64,000 nucleotides of DNA from Polynucleobacter sp. MG-5-Ahmo-C2. GTDB lineage: Bacteria; Pseudomonadota; Gammaproteobacteria; Burkholderiales; Burkholderiaceae. The position numbers and the translations under genes are program-made. A model generated the notes under the pieces. That model was given only the letters and a program-made list of their open reading frames with translations, did no database searches and was not told where the DNA came from. Of this stretch, positions 54,802 to 64,000 are shown piece by piece. Every line of letters begins with the position of its first letter. The first letter of the stretch is position 1. The stretch covers positions 682,001 through 746,000 of the forward strand of contig NZ_CP061304.1 of the NCBI RefSeq assembly GCF_018687735.1. The letters run 5' to 3'.

Positions 54802-55512
54802 ATGGACTCACCTAGACGACACCATCGCTATTACGACTTAATATTGGCGGCCTTTGTAGTCGTATTGCTTTGCTCCAACTTTATTGGTGCCGGGAAAGCG
54901 GCGGTTGTTGATCTTCCATTTTTCGGAACAGTCTATTTTGGCGCTGGAATTCTGTTTTTTCCCATTGCCTACTTTTTTGGCGACATCCTGACTGAGGTTT
55001 ATGGTTATGCCTATGATCGTCGTGCAGTTTGGGCGGGCTTTGCAGCTTTAGCGTTTGCAGCGGTAATGGCGCAGATTGTGATTGCCTTGCCAGTTGGGCC
55101 TGGTGCTTATATGGACAATTATCAAAATGGCCTCGAAACGGTCTTTGGCAATTCCTGGCGCATTGCTTTGGCTTCGATGTTTTCTTTCTGGTGCGGCAGT
55201 CTTACTAATGGCTTTGTTCTTGCCAAAATGAAAATTTGGACTACGGGCCGTTTTCTGTGGACGCGCACTATCGGTTCAACAGCAGTAGGCGAGTTAGTAG
55301 ATTCCTCTTTCTTTTATATGTTGGCCTTTTATGGCATATGGCCTACCCATGAAGTGATTCAGGTGGCGCTGGCGCAGTATGTACTGAAAACTTCCTGGGA
55401 AGTGCTGGCAACACCAATGACCTATTGGGTCGTGAATTTCCTCAAGCGCAAGGAAAATGAGGATTATTACGATACCCATACAAATTTCACCCCATTTAGG
55501 GTCAAAGTCTGA
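54802..55512 (+). CDS. yhhQ: Queuosine precursor transporter (YhhQ, VUT family)
   Basis: From the ATG at 54802 this is a 236-aa inner-membrane protein with six to seven helices; the frame upstream overlaps gcdH and is AT-rich non-coding. Family marks: C-S-N-F-I-G-A-G-K near residue 25, Y-F-F-G-D-I-L-T-E-V-Y-G-Y near 54, L-T-N-G-F near 134 and R-T-I-G-S-T-A-V-G-E-x-V-D near 155. YhhQ imports 7-cyano-7-deazaguanine or related bases for queuosine in tRNA. Confidence 0.92.
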   Translation: MDSPRRHHRYYDLILAAFVVVLLCSNFIGAGKAAVVDLPFFGTVYFGAGILFFPIAYFFGDILTEVYGYAYDRRAVWAGFAALAFAAVMAQIVIALPVGPGAYMDNYQNGLETVFGNSWRIALASMFSFWCGSLTNGFVLAKMKIWTTGRFLWTRTIGSTAVGELVDSSFFYMLAFYGIWPTHEVIQVALAQYVLKTSWEVLATPMTYWVVNFLKRKENEDYYDTHTNFTPFRVKV

Positions 55513-55534
55513 ATTAGACCTTTGCGGCCTTAAC

Positions 55535-55554
55535 CCGTTAAAATAACGGTCTTT
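55535..55554 (+). terminator. Weak terminator-like stem-loop after yhhQ
   Basis: CCGTTA-AAA-TAACGG forms a 6-bp stem with a 3-base loop followed by TCTTT, 22 bases after the yhhQ stop. A second GC hairpin (CCCCC-AAATAT-GGGGG, 55556-55571) follows directly. The short stem makes it modest; the second may stop or pause transcription or mask the ybiT leader. Confidence 0.4.
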
Positions 55555-55610
55555 GCCCCCAAATATGGGGGTATCTGTTGAATTCAATTTCAGAAAGCTA
55601 GAAACCATCC

Positions 55611-57218
55611 GTGTTGTCCGCATCTAATATCACCATGCAGTTTGGGGCGAAACCCCTGTTTGAAAACATTTCCGTGAAGTTTGGCGGTGGCAATCGCTAT
55701 GGCCTCATTGGCGCAAACGGTTGCGGTAAATCTACTTTCATGAAAATTCTCGGTGGCGAGCTTGAGCCCACCAGTGGTAATGTCAGCTTAGACCCGGGCA
55801 TTCGTTTGGGTAAATTGCGCCAAGATCAATTCGCCTATGAAGATGTGCGTGTGCTCGATGTAGTAATGATGGGTCACGAAGAGATGTGGAAAGCCGCTGC
55901 GGAGCGCGATGCGATTTATGCCAATCCAGAAGCGACCGATGAAGATTACATGAAGGCTGCTGAACTTGAAGGTAAGTATGCTGAGTACGGTGGCTATACC
56001 GCAGAAGCAAAAGCAGGTGAGTTGTTATTGGGCATCGGCATTCCGATAGAACAGCATACTGGTCTAATGAGTAACGTTGCCCCGGGTTGGAAACTACGTG
56101 TATTGCTGGCGCAAGCATTGTTCTCTGACCCGGATGTTTTGCTGCTAGATGAGCCAACTAATAACTTGGATATTCACTCGATTCATTGGCTTGAAGATAT
56201 CCTCAATCAAATTAAGAGCACCATCGTCATCATTTCCCATGATCGTCACTTCCTCAATGAGGTCTGCACGCATATGGCCGATATGGACTATGGAACTTTG
56301 AAGGTCTATCCAGGAAACTACGACTCCTATATGTTGGCATCTGTTCAGGCGCGAACACAGCAACTCAGCTCTAACGTGAAAGCCAAAGAAAAAATTGCTG
56401 AATTAGCAGCTTTCGTGGCCCGCTTCTCTGCAAATGCTTCTAAGGCTCGCCAGGCAACTTCACGTCAGCGTCAGTTGGAAAAAATTGAGATTGTTGAAGT
56501 CAAGCCTTCTTCACGTCAAAATCCGTTTATTCGTTTTGATACTGAGAAAAAACTACACAATATGGCCGTTGAGTGCAACGCGCTTACTAAAGCCTACGAC
56601 CGAACCATTTTCAAAAACTTCAAGCTGGGTGTTCGTGCTGGTGAAAAGATTGCCATTATTGGTCAAAACGGCGCTGGCAAAACAACGCTCCTAAAAACTA
56701 TTCTCAGCAAGCGCTTTGATGGCATAGCAGCAGATAGTGGTGATGTGAAGTGGGCCGAGAATGCCAACGTTGGCGTAATGCCGCAAGACAATACTGAGAT
56801 GTTCGCTAAAGACGAATTACTCATGGACTGGATGAATGAGTGGCGCAATACCGGTGATGACGATCAAGTAATTCGTGGCACCTTAGGGCGTTTACTCTTC
56901 TCTGGTGATGACATTGGTAAATCTGTCAAGGTGCTATCCGGTGGTGAAAAGGGCAGAATGATTTGGGGCAAGCTTATGCTCCAAAAATATAACGTTTTAG
57001 CAATGGACGAGCCAACCAATCACATGGATATGGAATCGATTGAAAGTTTGCAGATTGCCTTAGAGAAATTTGATGGCACTCTTATTTTCGTATCCCATGA
57101 CCGTGAGTTTGTATCGGCATTGGCCAATCGCATCTTAGAGGTGAAGATGGATGGTACGGTGGTGGATTACTCGGGTACTTACGAAGAGTATTTGCGCAGT
57201 CAGGAACTGGCTGGCTAA
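55611..57218 (+). CDS. ybiT: ABC-F family ribosome-associated ATPase YbiT
   Basis: A 535-aa soluble protein with two ABC domains: Walker [10 protein letters not shown] near residue 34 and G-Q-N-G-A-G-K-T-T near 354; Walker [10 protein letters not shown] near 177 and A-M-D-E-P-T-N-H near 465. The linker (about 245-310) with [15 protein letters not shown] and [10 protein letters not shown] matches YbiT closely. It has no membrane helices. ABC-F proteins act at the ribosomal E site. The start is GTG at 55611 (or TTG at 55614), as no ATG fits. Confidence 0.95.
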   Translation: MLSASNITMQFGAKPLFENISVKFGGGNRYGLIGANGCGKSTFMKILGGELEPTSGNVSLDPGIRLGKLRQDQFAYEDVRVLDVVMMGHEEMWKAAAERDAIYANPEATDEDYMKAAELEGKYAEYGGYTAEAKAGELLLGIGIPIEQHTGLMSNVAPGWKLRVLLAQALFSDPDVLLLDEPTNNLDIHSIHWLEDILNQIKSTIVIISHDRHFLNEVCTHMADMDYGTLKVYPGNYDSYMLASVQARTQQLSSNVKAKEKIAELAAFVARFSANASKARQATSRQRQLEKIEIVEVKPSSRQNPFIRFDTEKKLHNMAVECNALTKAYDRTIFKNFKLGVRAGEKIAIIGQNGAGKTTLLKTILSKRFDGIAADSGDVKWAENANVGVMPQDNTEMFAKDELLMDWMNEWRNTGDDDQVIRGTLGRLLFSGDDIGKSVKVLSGGEKGRMIWGKLMLQKYNVLAMDEPTNHMDMESIESLQIALEKFDGTLIFVSHDREFVSALANRILEVKMDGTVVDYSGTYEEYLRSQELAG

Positions 57219-57240
57219 AGTGTTATCTAGAATGACAAAC

Positions 57241-57272
57241 AATAAGCCTGCGAGTAACTACGTAGGCTTATT
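57241..57272. terminator. Bidirectional terminator between ybiT and the DUF1289 gene
   Basis: AATAAGCCTGCG pairs with CGTAGGCTTATT (one G-T pair) around an 8-base loop, with T-tract on the + side (TTATTTTCTTT). The 3' arm lies inside the last codons of the convergent DUF1289 gene. Confidence 0.7.
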
Positions 57273-57521
57273 TTCTTTGGCCTGCCTCTGAAAGCGCATG
57301 GCAGTGCCATCTTCACGAATACGTTTCCAAACTGAGAGTTTCTCTTCATCCGAGAGAAATACCCAATTGCTGACTTCACTTAGAGTGCGACCACAGCCTT
57401 GGCAGATCTCGTCATAAAGCGTTGTGCAGACTCCAATGCAAGGAGAGTCGGAAGCATCATCTCCCGTAGAGAGTGAATGTGAGCCGTCTTGGGCTTGGGA
57501 GTTGGCGGTATCAGAATTCAT
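57258..57521 (-). CDS. DUF1289 domain protein
   Basis: An 87-aa protein. The central part has the DUF1289 pattern: S-P-C-I-G-V-C near residue 26, then I-C-Q-G-C-G-R-T near 38 and a W-x-x-L-S-x-E-E-K region near 48, i.e. four cysteines that could bind zinc or iron-sulfur. The family is common in proteobacteria and without a known role. Its stop and C-terminal codons contain one arm of the terminator; it overlaps the acetyltransferase gene by four bases at its start. Confidence 0.88.
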   Translation of the reverse strand: MNSDTANSQAQDGSHSLSTGDDASDSPCIGVCTTLYDEICQGCGRTLSEVSNWVFLSDEEKLSVWKRIREDGTAMRFQRQAKENKPT

Positions 57522-58690
57522 GGAAGTACTTTAGTCGATTTCAGCGGACTATGCTCGGCAAGCTCATCTACATACGCGCCAATCCCTTGGTGCTCACGAT
57601 CAAGAAAATGTCCAATCGCCTTTGCAAATCTGGGGTCTTTAATGAAATGAGCGGATTGGATCGTAGTTGGTAAAAAGCCTCGCGCCATTTTATGTTCACC
57701 TTGTGCGCCACCTTCAAATGTCTGAATACCTTCAGCGATACAGTACTCAATGGCCTGGTAATAGGCAGTCTCAAAATGCAGACAAGGAATATGTTCTATT
57801 GCACCCCAATATCTTCCGAAGACCTTGGATGATGGTCGATCCACTACTAGCAAGGAAGCTGCAATTGGGCTTCCGTTTCGCTGGGCAAAAATTAAATGCA
57901 GATTGTCTGGCATTCGCTTTGCCAATAACTTAAAGAATGATTCATTTAAGTAAGGGCTTGATTGATGCTCTAGATAAGTATTTTGATAGCAATCAAAAAA
58001 GAATTCCCAATCTTGGTCGTTTGAATCTTCGCCGGGTACATGTTGAAACGAAATAGCCTCTCTTACCACTTGCTCTCGTTCGCGACGAATATTTTTTCGA
58101 CGCTTCATTGTTAACGCAGATAAAAATTGCTCAAAACTTTGAAAGTTTTGGTTTTGCCAGTGAAACTGCACTGAGTCTCGCAATAGGAAGCCTTGTTCCC
58201 TTAGATACTCTGCTTGAGAATTCATTGGAAACAGAATGTGTGCAGAAGATAGATCGTTTTCTGCCAACAAAGACTTGAGGCCATCAATTAATGCCTCCTG
58301 AATTCTAGTCTGGTTCGACTCAGACCCGCATAAGATGCGTGAACCCTGCACGGGGGTAAATGGAATGGCACAAAGTATTTTGGGGTAGTAGTTCAAACCC
58401 TGCTGTTCATAAGCCTGCGCCCAAGACCAGTCAAAGACAAATTCACCATAGGAGTGTTGCTTTAGGTATAAAGGCATGGCGCCGACTAATCGGCCATCTT
58501 GTTTGAGAGTCAGGTGGGCAACTTGCCATCCAGTATTACCACCTACGCAGCCTGTTTCTTCAAGCGCGCTTAAAAATTCATGCTTTAGAAAGGGGCCGTC
58601 ATTAGGGCTGAGAAGCGCATTCCAATCTGCAGCAGATACGTCGGATAGACGATCTAGGATTTCTAAATGGAGCTTGTCAGAGCCTGTCAC
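57518..58690 (-). CDS. FemAB-like GNAT-family acyltransferase (peptidogalycan family, DUF482)
   Basis: A 390-aa protein with two tandem GNAT-like halves. Seen are N-D-G-P-F-L-K-H-E-F-L near residue 29, W-S-W-A-Q-A-Y near 88, Y-P-K-I, and R-R-K-N-I-R-R-E-R near 197, followed by the second half with Y-W-G and H-F-E-T-A-Y-Y-Q near 307. This is the family often named peptidogalycan biosynthesis/recognition protein. The substrate is not known. It starts two bases before gloA ends. Confidence 0.83.
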   Translation of the reverse strand: MTGSDKLHLEILDRLSDVSAADWNALLSPNDGPFLKHEFLSALEETGCVGGNTGWQVAHLTLKQDGRLVGAMPLYLKQHSYGEFVFDWSWAQAYEQQGLNYYPKILCAIPFTPVQGSRILCGSESNQTRIQEALIDGLKSLLAENDLSSAHILFPMNSQAEYLREQGFLLRDSVQFHWQNQNFQSFEQFLSALTMKRRKNIRREREQVVREAISFQHVPGEDSNDQDWEFFFDCYQNTYLEHQSSPYLNESFFKLLAKRMPDNLHLIFAQRNGSPIAASLLVVDRPSSKVFGRYWGAIEHIPCLHFETAYYQAIEYCIAEGIQTFEGGAQGEHKMARGFLPTTIQSAHFIKDPRFAKAIGHFLDREHQGIGAYVDELAEHSPLKSTKVLP

Positions 58691-58692
58691 TA

Positions 58693-59079
58693 TTAGCGCT
58701 GGATTAATTCAATCTTGTATCCATCAGGATCGGTCACAAAGGCAATGATGGTGTCGCCACCTGCTACAGGACCAGCCTCACGAGTGACTTTGCCACCAGC
58801 AGCTTTAATTTTGTCGCAAGCAGCATAAGCATCTGGAACGCCAATGGCGATATGTCCATAGGCATCCCCCAGATCATAAGAAGAGACTCCATGGTTATAG
58901 GTTAGCTCAATCTCAGCTTGGCCATCAGCATTACCTTTGCCGTAGCCAACGAAGGCTAGGGAATATTTTTGCTCTGGGCGCTCGGTTGTGCGGAGCAAAT
59001 TCATACCCAGCACTTTGGTATAGAAATTAATCGAGCGATTTAAATCGCCGATGCGAAGCATTGTGTGTAGGATCATCAT
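58693..59079 (-). CDS. gloA: Lactoylglutathione lyase (glyoxalase I)
   Basis: A 128-aa enzyme that turns the methylglyoxal-glutathione adduct into lactoylglutathione. H-T-M-L-R-I-G-D-L near residue 5, G-H-I-A-I-G-V near 75 and the last E in Y-K-I-E-L-I near 122 supply metal ligands (H, E, H, E) on two vicinal-oxygen-chelate repeats. It is nickel-type by length. Three bases separate it from ETF-QO upstream; the ATG at 59079 or the one at 59076 may start it. Confidence 0.95.
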   Translation of the reverse strand: MMILHTMLRIGDLNRSINFYTKVLGMNLLRTTERPEQKYSLAFVGYGKGNADGQAEIELTYNHGVSSYDLGDAYGHIAIGVPDAYAACDKIKAAGGKVTREAGPVAGGDTIIAFVTDPDGYKIELIQR

Positions 59080-59081
59080 GG

Positions 59082-60752
59082 TTACATTGACGCGTAGTTA
59101 GGGCCACCACCACCTTCTGGAGTAATCCAGATGATATTTTGGCTTGGGTCTTTAATGTCACAGGTTTTGCAATGGACGCAGTTCTGCGCATTAATTTGCA
59201 ATCTGGCTTTACCATCAACCTCTACATACTCATAGACACCGGCAGGGCAATAGCGTTGCTCTGGACCGGCATAAGTCTTCAGGTTGATGTCTACCGGTAC
59301 AGAATTATTCTTAAGGGTTAAGTGAGCCGGCTGATTCTCTGCATGATTGGTGTTAGAGATAAATACCGAGGAGAGGCGATCAAAGGTAATCTTGCCGTCA
59401 GGTTTCGGATAGTCAATTGGCTTATGTTGTGCTGCGGGCTCTAAGCATTCATGATCTGCATGCTTGAGATGCACGGTCCAAGGCATATTGCCGCCCAGGA
59501 GTTTTTGCTCTAGGCCAACCATGATGGTGCCAAGGTAAAGGCCCTTAGACATCCAAGGCTTAAAGTTACGCGCTTGATTGAGTTCGGTATGAAGCCAGCT
59601 ATTTTGGAAAGCTGTTGGGTAGGCGGATAACACATCGGCAGAGCGATTTTCTTGAATAGCAGAAACGGCAGCTTCAGCAGCAAGCATGCCGGTCTTAATT
59701 GCGGCATGACTACCTTTAATACGCGACGCATTTAAGAAGCCTGCATCACAACCAATTAATGCACCACCTGGAAAGACTGTCTTCGGTAGACTGTTTAATC
59801 CGCCTGCAGTCAGTGCACGCGCACCGTAAGCAATCCGCTTACCACCCTCAAATGTTTCCCGAATCTTAGGATGCAATTTATAGCGCTGGAACTCTTCAAA
59901 AGGAGAAAGGTAAGGATTTTTGTAAGAGAGACCTACAACCAAGCCAACAGCAACTTTGTTGTCATCCAAGTGATAGAGAAATGACCCACCATAGGTATCG
60001 CTTTCCAGTGGCCAGCCAGCAGTATGAACCACCAGCCCAGGCTTGCTCTTAGAGGGCTCAACCTCCCAGAGCTCCTTAATGCCAATGCCATAACTTTGTG
60101 GATCGGCGTCTTTATCTAAGGCAAATTTAGAAATTAATTGCTTGCCTAGGTGGCCACGCGCACCTTCAGCGAAGAGTGTGTACTTAGCACGTAATTCCAT
60201 CCCAAGCTGAAACTGATCTGTAGGATTGCCTTCTTTGTCTAAACCCATTACACCAGTAATCACGCCGCAGACTGCGCCTTGCTCGTTGTACAGAATCTCT
60301 GCCGCTGGAAAGCCCGGGAAAATTTCTACACCCAGATTCTCAGCTTGCTGTCCTAACCAACGTGTTACGTTTGCGAGGCTAACTATATAGTTACCTTCAT
60401 TTTTAAAGCAGCGGGGCAGCATCCAATTGGGAACTTGAAACGCGTTATCAGTGGTGAGGAATAGAAATTGATCTTGCGTCACTTCAGTGTCGAGTGGCGC
60501 ACCCATTGCTTTCCAGTCAGGAAAGAGTTCGTTGAGGGCTTTTGGATCCATGACGGCGCCTGACAGAATATGCGCGCCAATCTCCGAGCCTTTTTCTAGA
60601 ACGCAGACACTAATCTCTTTGCCGGAGGAGTTGGCCAATTGTTTGGCTTTAATTGCTGCCGATAGACCAGCCGGGCCGCCGCCAACAATGACTAGGTCAT
60701 AGTCCATGGATTCCCTGGGCCCAAATTGCTCTAGTAATTGTGCTGCGTTCAT
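59082..60752 (-). CDS. etfD: Electron transfer flavoprotein-ubiquinone oxidoreductase
   Basis: A 556-aa inner-membrane-associated enzyme that passes electrons from ETF (charged by acyl-CoA dehydrogenases such as GcdH) to ubiquinone. The FAD motif [10 protein letters not shown] is near residue 23; the mid part has the quinone-binding region with G-G-x-N-S-L-P-K near 315; the C-terminus has the 4Fe-4S cysteines: C-P-A-G near 502, then C-V-H-C-K-T-C near 526. The gene symbol varies among species. A 6-bp dyad (60755-60770) surrounds its ribosome-binding site. Confidence 0.96.
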   Translation of the reverse strand: MNAAQLLEQFGPRESMDYDLVIVGGGPAGLSAAIKAKQLANSSGKEISVCVLEKGSEIGAHILSGAVMDPKALNELFPDWKAMGAPLDTEVTQDQFLFLTTDNAFQVPNWMLPRCFKNEGNYIVSLANVTRWLGQQAENLGVEIFPGFPAAEILYNEQGAVCGVITGVMGLDKEGNPTDQFQLGMELRAKYTLFAEGARGHLGKQLISKFALDKDADPQSYGIGIKELWEVEPSKSKPGLVVHTAGWPLESDTYGGSFLYHLDDNKVAVGLVVGLSYKNPYLSPFEEFQRYKLHPKIRETFEGGKRIAYGARALTAGGLNSLPKTVFPGGALIGCDAGFLNASRIKGSHAAIKTGMLAAEAAVSAIQENRSADVLSAYPTAFQNSWLHTELNQARNFKPWMSKGLYLGTIMVGLEQKLLGGNMPWTVHLKHADHECLEPAAQHKPIDYPKPDGKITFDRLSSVFISNTNHAENQPAHLTLKNNSVPVDINLKTYAGPEQRYCPAGVYEYVEVDGKARLQINAQNCVHCKTCDIKDPSQNIIWITPEGGGGPNYASM

Positions 60753-60909
60753 GCAAATTCTCCGGAATTTCTTAAAAATAGGCTTTTCAGCCCCATTAGT
60801 TTAGTTCGAATAGCTAAAAACCAAATCGGTGCTGAGACTGGCTGGGCTTGGAGAGCTGAGGCGTTATGATTACTTTTTTACCCATTTCGGCAATATTAGG
60901 ACAAAAGCG

Positions 60910-61611
60910 ATGAATAAAACCTACCCATCGGCAGTAGATGCTTTGCGAGATATCTTGAATGACGGACAAAAACTGGCTGTTGGCGGCTTTGGTCTATGCG
61001 GCATTCCAGAGGCCCTCATTCAGGCAGTAAAGGATTTGGGTGCACAGAATTTGACAGCGATTGCAAATAACGCAGGCGTGGATGGTTTTGGTTTAGGTCT
61101 GCTATTGAACTCTCGCCAAGTAAAAAAGATGGTTGCATCTTATGTTGGCGAGAATAAGGAATTTGAGCGTCAGTTTTTAGCTGGTGAGTTAGAGCTTGAA
61201 TTCACCCCTCAGGGCACCTTAGCAGAAAAATTACGTGCCGGTGGTTGTGGTATTCCTGCTTTTTATACAAAGACTGGTGTTGGTACATTGGTTGCTGAGG
61301 GTAAGGAAGTAAAAGAATTTGATGGCGAGAAATACATCATGGAGCGTTCCATCGTTTCAGATATTTCTTTAGTGAAGGCATGGAAGGCAGATAAGTCTGG
61401 AAATTTGGTTTATCGGTATACCGCTCGCAACTTCAATCCAGTAGTAGCGATGGCTGGAAAGATAACGGTTGCTGAGGTTGAAGAGATTGTTGAGAACGGC
61501 CAACTTCACCCCGATGAAATTCATACCCCAGGAATTTATGTGCACCGTTTAGTGCTGCACAAAACACCTGAGAAGCGAATTGAGCAACGTACCTTGACTG
61601 CAAAAGCTTAA
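60910..61611 (+). CDS. scoA: 3-oxoacid CoA-transferase subunit A
   Basis: A 233-aa subunit starting at ATG 60910; the upstream frame to 60829 looks non-coding. The family I CoA-transferase pattern is clear: [10 protein letters not shown] near residue 20, N-N-A-G near 52 and F-T-P-Q-G-T-L-A-E near 100. It is divergent from ETF-QO by 157 bases. With ScoB it activates acetoacetate using succinyl-CoA. Confidence 0.93.
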   Translation: MNKTYPSAVDALRDILNDGQKLAVGGFGLCGIPEALIQAVKDLGAQNLTAIANNAGVDGFGLGLLLNSRQVKKMVASYVGENKEFERQFLAGELELEFTPQGTLAEKLRAGGCGIPAFYTKTGVGTLVAEGKEVKEFDGEKYIMERSIVSDISLVKAWKADKSGNLVYRYTARNFNPVVAMAGKITVAEVEEIVENGQLHPDEIHTPGIYVHRLVLHKTPEKRIEQRTLTAKA

Positions 61612-61659
61612 TTACCCAAAACAGAAGAGCAACAGAACAGAATATTTAGGAAGATTGAT

Positions 61660-62310
61660 ATGCCTTGGACTAGAGATGAGATGGCAGCACGTGCTGCCAA
61701 AGAGCTAAAAGATGGTTATTACGTAAACCTGGGAATCGGGATGCCAACTTTGGTGGCAAACCATGTTCCAAAGGACATGGAAGTGTGGCTCCAGTCAGAA
61801 AATGGATTATTGGGTATTGGCCCATTTCCAACGGAAGAAACCATTGATGCAGATTTAATTAATGCAGGTAAGCAAACAATTACCACTCTCCCTGGCTCAT
61901 CCATTTTTTCTTCTGCTGACTCTTTCGGCATGATTCGTGGCGGAAAAATTAACATTGCTATTCTGGGTGCGATGCAAGTCAGTGAGCACGGTGACTTAGC
62001 TAACTGGATGATTCCAGGAAAAATGGTCAAAGGCATGGGCGGTGCAATGGATTTGGTTGCTGGTGTAAAGCATGTGGTTGTCTTGATGGAGCACGTTGCC
62101 AAAAAGAAAGACGGCACAGAAGAGCTCAAGATTCTGCCTAAATGCACATTGCCATTAACGGGCGTGGGCGTGATCAGCCAGATTATTACTGATCTTTGCG
62201 TGTTGGATATCACACCAAAAGGTCTGAAATTGACCGAATTAGCTCCTGGTGTCACCAAAGAAGAGGTAATTGCTAAGACGGGTGCCCCTGTTGATACAGC
62301 GGGTTTCTAA
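61660..62310 (+). CDS. scoB: 3-oxoacid CoA-transferase subunit B
   Basis: A 216-aa partner of ScoA. The start motif W-T-R-D-E-M-A-A-R, then G-I-G-M-P-T-L-V-A near residue 25, the catalytic Glu in S-E-N-G-L-L-G near 43, and G-M-G-G-A-M-D-L-V near 125 are typical. Forms the acetoacetate/succinyl-CoA exchange enzyme with ScoA. Confidence 0.94.
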   Translation: MPWTRDEMAARAAKELKDGYYVNLGIGMPTLVANHVPKDMEVWLQSENGLLGIGPFPTEETIDADLINAGKQTITTLPGSSIFSSADSFGMIRGGKINIAILGAMQVSEHGDLANWMIPGKMVKGMGGAMDLVAGVKHVVVLMEHVAKKKDGTEELKILPKCTLPLTGVGVISQIITDLCVLDITPKGLKLTELAPGVTKEEVIAKTGAPVDTAGF

Positions 62311-62317
62311 CTACCGT

Positions 62318-62337
62318 CATTATTTAATGAAATAATG
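62318..62337. repeat. 8-bp inverted repeat before the CDF-hydrolase gene
   Basis: CATTATTT-AATG-AAATAATG is a perfect dyad in the 35-base gap. It is AT-only in most pairs and lacks a T-tract, so it is probably not a terminator; it could be an operator for a metal regulator or only an RNA hairpin. Confidence 0.4.
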
Positions 62338-62345
62338 GGATCACC

Positions 62346-64000
62346 ATGTCGGGATCCCATCATTCACATTCAGTAAAGTCTAGAGTTCAGATGAGCTCAG
62401 AAGTAGATCCTTCGCTGCACGCCCATAAAAAGGGTGACGCAAGGCACACCCACAGCAAGCAAGTCTCAAACCAAAATCTGCTTTTAATAGCCCTCGTACT
62501 AACTTTGGGTTTTTCAGGCGTTGAGGGTGCCGCCGCGTACTTCGCAAATTCCTTGGCGTTGATCTCTGATGCTGGTCATATGGTGACCGATGCCGCAGCT
62601 TTAGGTTTGGCGCTCTTGGCCCAAATTATTTCTCGTCGCCCGCCATCGCCAAAACATTCTTTCGGCTTCGGAAGGGCTGAAGCACTAGCAGCGTTCGTAA
62701 ATAGTATTGTGATGTTAGCTTTAGTCGTATGGATTGTGTTTGAAGCTATTAGTCGTTTCTATGACCCGCATAAAGTAGACGGCCTGACTGTTACGGTGGT
62801 TGCTGCGATCGGCCTTCTCATGAATATCGTCGTGGCCTGGGTGTTGTCACGTGACAAGAAGAGCGTTAATACACGTGCTGCACTTGTTCATGTCATGGGT
62901 GACTTGCTCGGATCAGTTGCTGCCTTGATTGCTGGTGTTGTTATTCAGTTAACTGGCTGGATGCCAATTGATGCCATCCTCTCAATCCTGGTTTCCCTTT
63001 TAATTCTCAAATCAACGATTTCTATTTTGGGTGAGTCATATCACTTCCTAATGGAGGGTGTTCCTCTGCATATTGATTATTTGCAGGTGGGCAAAGACTT
63101 GAGAGGTGTGCCCGGCGTATTGGCTGTTCATGATCTTCATGTTTGGGAGATGACACCAAGCTTTCCTGCATTAATTGGCCATATTGAAATCGCTGAAATG
63201 CAAGAGTGGCCGGAAATTATGTCGCGTATCAATGCAATGCTGCTTGACAAGCATGGTATTGACCATGTGACCTTGCAGCCCGAAGTATTTGGCGGAACCG
63301 ATGAGTATGTCCCAGATGAGAGCGCTCAGGATGAAGTGTATTCAGCCCCAGTGATTCACCAGGGCGACACCTTTTATGTGCAGTGCATGGATGGCGATAG
63401 CAATCATCGCATGGCCTATCACGCTTGGGGCAATCCGAGAAATCCAAGAGTCTTGCTCTGCGTTCACGGCTTAACAAGACGCGGTAGCGACTTTAAGACT
63501 CTAGCTGAGGCAATGTGCCGCGATTATTACGTAGTCTGCCCAGATGTTGTTGGCAGGGGAGACTCAGATCGTCTCAGTAACCCAATGCAATATGCTGTTC
63601 CCCAGTATGTTGCCGATATTGCCCAACTCGTTAAAACACTGGGAGTATCCCAAGTCGATTGGATTGGAACTTCGATGGGCGGCCTAATTGGCATGGTTTA
63701 TGCAGCAATGCCAAACTCCCCAATTCGTAGAATGTTAATCAATGATGTCGGGCCAAAAATTGAAGCTGAAGCGATCAAACGCCTAGGTTCGTATGTTGGT
63801 CAGCCATTTTCATTTGCTAACCGTACTGATGCTTTAAATCGGCTGAACGAAATTTGCGCTACATTTGGTGAGCACACTCCTGATGAGTGGGAAACCTACA
63901 ACGGCCCAATGCTGATCGAGCGTAATGGCTTATGGATCATGCACTACGATCCTGATATTTCCGTGCCGTTTGCTTCTGTGAACCCCATTATGGCCAAGGC
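62346..64000 (+). CDS. Fusion: zinc-type CDF efflux transporter joined to an alpha/beta hydrolase (runs off the window)
   Basis: The frame is open from ATG 62346 to the window end, 551 codons, with no stop. Residues 1-40 are His-rich. Residues about 44-235 are six helices of a cation diffusion facilitator with both H-D metal pairs: H78-x3-D82 (with D75) in helix 2 and H182-x3-D186 in helix 5, the zinc-type arrangement. Residues about 236-313 are the CDF cytoplasmic domain (V-H-D-L-H-V-W-E near 261). After a short acidic linker (about 314-335) comes an alpha/beta hydrolase: oxyanion region V-H-G-L-T at 373-377, P-D-V-V-G-R-G-D-S near 399 and nucleophile S443 in G-T-S-M-G. The hydrolase acid and histidine lie beyond the edge. 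Both halves look intact, so this is a fusion, not a pseudogene. Confidence 0.85.
   Translation, partial: MSGSHHSHSVKSRVQMSSEVDPSLHAHKKGDARHTHSKQVSNQNLLLIALVLTLGFSGVEGAAAYFANSLALISDAGHMVTDAAALGLALLAQIISRRPPSPKHSFGFGRAEALAAFVNSIVMLALVVWIVFEAISRFYDPHKVDGLTVTVVAAIGLLMNIVVAWVLSRDKKSVNTRAALVHVMGDLLGSVAALIAGVVIQLTGWMPIDAILSILVSLLILKSTISILGESYHFLMEGVPLHIDYLQVGKDLRGVPGVLAVHDLHVWEMTPSFPALIGHIEIAEMQEWPEIMSRINAMLLDKHGIDHVTLQPEVFGGTDEYVPDESAQDEVYSAPVIHQGDTFYVQCMDGDSNHRMAYHAWGNPRNPRVLLCVHGLTRRGSDFKTLAEAMCRDYYVVCPDVVGRGDSDRLSNPMQYAVPQYVADIAQLVKTLGVSQVDWIGTSMGGLIGMVYAAMPNSPIRRMLINDVGPKIEAEAIKRLGSYVGQPFSFANRTDALNRLNEICATFGEHTPDEWETYNGPMLIERNGLWIMHYDPDISVPFASVNPIMAK

Noticed and set aside
61719..62258. 179-codon open frame on the minus strand opposite scoB
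   Set aside because: scoB is complete and conserved on the + strand; the antisense frame has no ribosome-binding site or recognisable domain.
1..64000. tRNA or rRNA genes, insertion sequences, CRISPR arrays and phage genes
   Set aside because: All gaps are short and none shows cloverleaf, repeat-spacer or transposase patterns on reading; a tRNA or CRISPR search program was not run.

Overview
The window looks like a chromosomal segment of a free-living Polynucleobacter or a very close relative (Burkholderiaceae, Betaproteobacteria). This is inferred from gene content and order (mdh-gntR-sdhCDAB-sdhE-gltA-leuC-entericidin-leuDB-asd-fimV-truA-trpFBA-accD-folC-SPOR-cvpA-purF-metZ), from beta-proteobacterial families such as DUF2863 and DUF3429, and from the moderate base composition. 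Coding density is very high. No tRNA, rRNA, CRISPR array, insertion sequence or prophage gene is visible, and no gap between genes exceeds about 160 bases.

Layout. (1) 1-1373: the tail of an EamA permease and a periplasmic DD-endopeptidase. (2) 1375-13185: a long minus-strand run of housekeeping genes: IclR regulator, pyrD, the N-end-rule pair bpt/aat, a NUDIX hydrolase, a fused pabB-pabC, a secreted cyclophilin, a DsbA-fold isomerase, rarA, DUF3429, 3-hydroxybutyryl-CoA dehydrogenase, a GST and an aminotransferase. (3) 13245-15663: yaaA, DUF2863, a strong bidirectional terminator and a small exported protein. (4) 15677-22662: TCA genes, with mdh divergent from a GntR/UTRA regulator followed by sdhCDAB, sdhE and gltA. 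Two opposed promoters and a perfect palindrome sit between mdh and gntR. (5) 22680-39272: a nearly gapless run of leucine, aspartate-family, tryptophan, fatty-acid, folate, purine and methionine genes. (6) 39262-52420: a lithotrophic sulfur island, with molybdate transporter genes modBC, an ArsR-type regulator, soxCDYZAXB, DsrE, a metallo-beta-lactamase-fold protein, a small cytochrome c, three YeeE/YedE transporter genes and a DUF442 sulfur transferase. (7) 52452-64000: mnmH, glutaryl-CoA dehydrogenase, the queuosine-precursor transporter yhhQ, the ABC-F ATPase ybiT, DUF1289, a FemAB-like acetyltransferase, gloA, ETF-ubiquinone oxidoreductase, a 3-ketoacid CoA-transferase pair, and an open-ended gene that joins a zinc-type CDF transporter to an alpha/beta hydrolase.

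How the genes fit together. The sulfur island encodes periplasmic oxidation of thiosulfate (SoxXA, YZ, B, CD), uptake or handling of sulfur species (YeeE/YedE, DsrE, DUF442) and a thiol-type ArsR switch. SoxC needs molybdopterin, which explains modBC beside it, although modA is absent. Electrons from GcdH pass through ETF and ETF-QO to the quinone pool, and the CoA-transferase and hydroxybutyryl-CoA dehydrogenase suit short-chain acid use.

The most novel-looking items are the CDF-hydrolase fusion at the right edge, the shared mdh/gntR control region, and the internal hairpin between soxX and soxB. All functional assignments come from reading the translated sequence against remembered family signatures; no database search was run.
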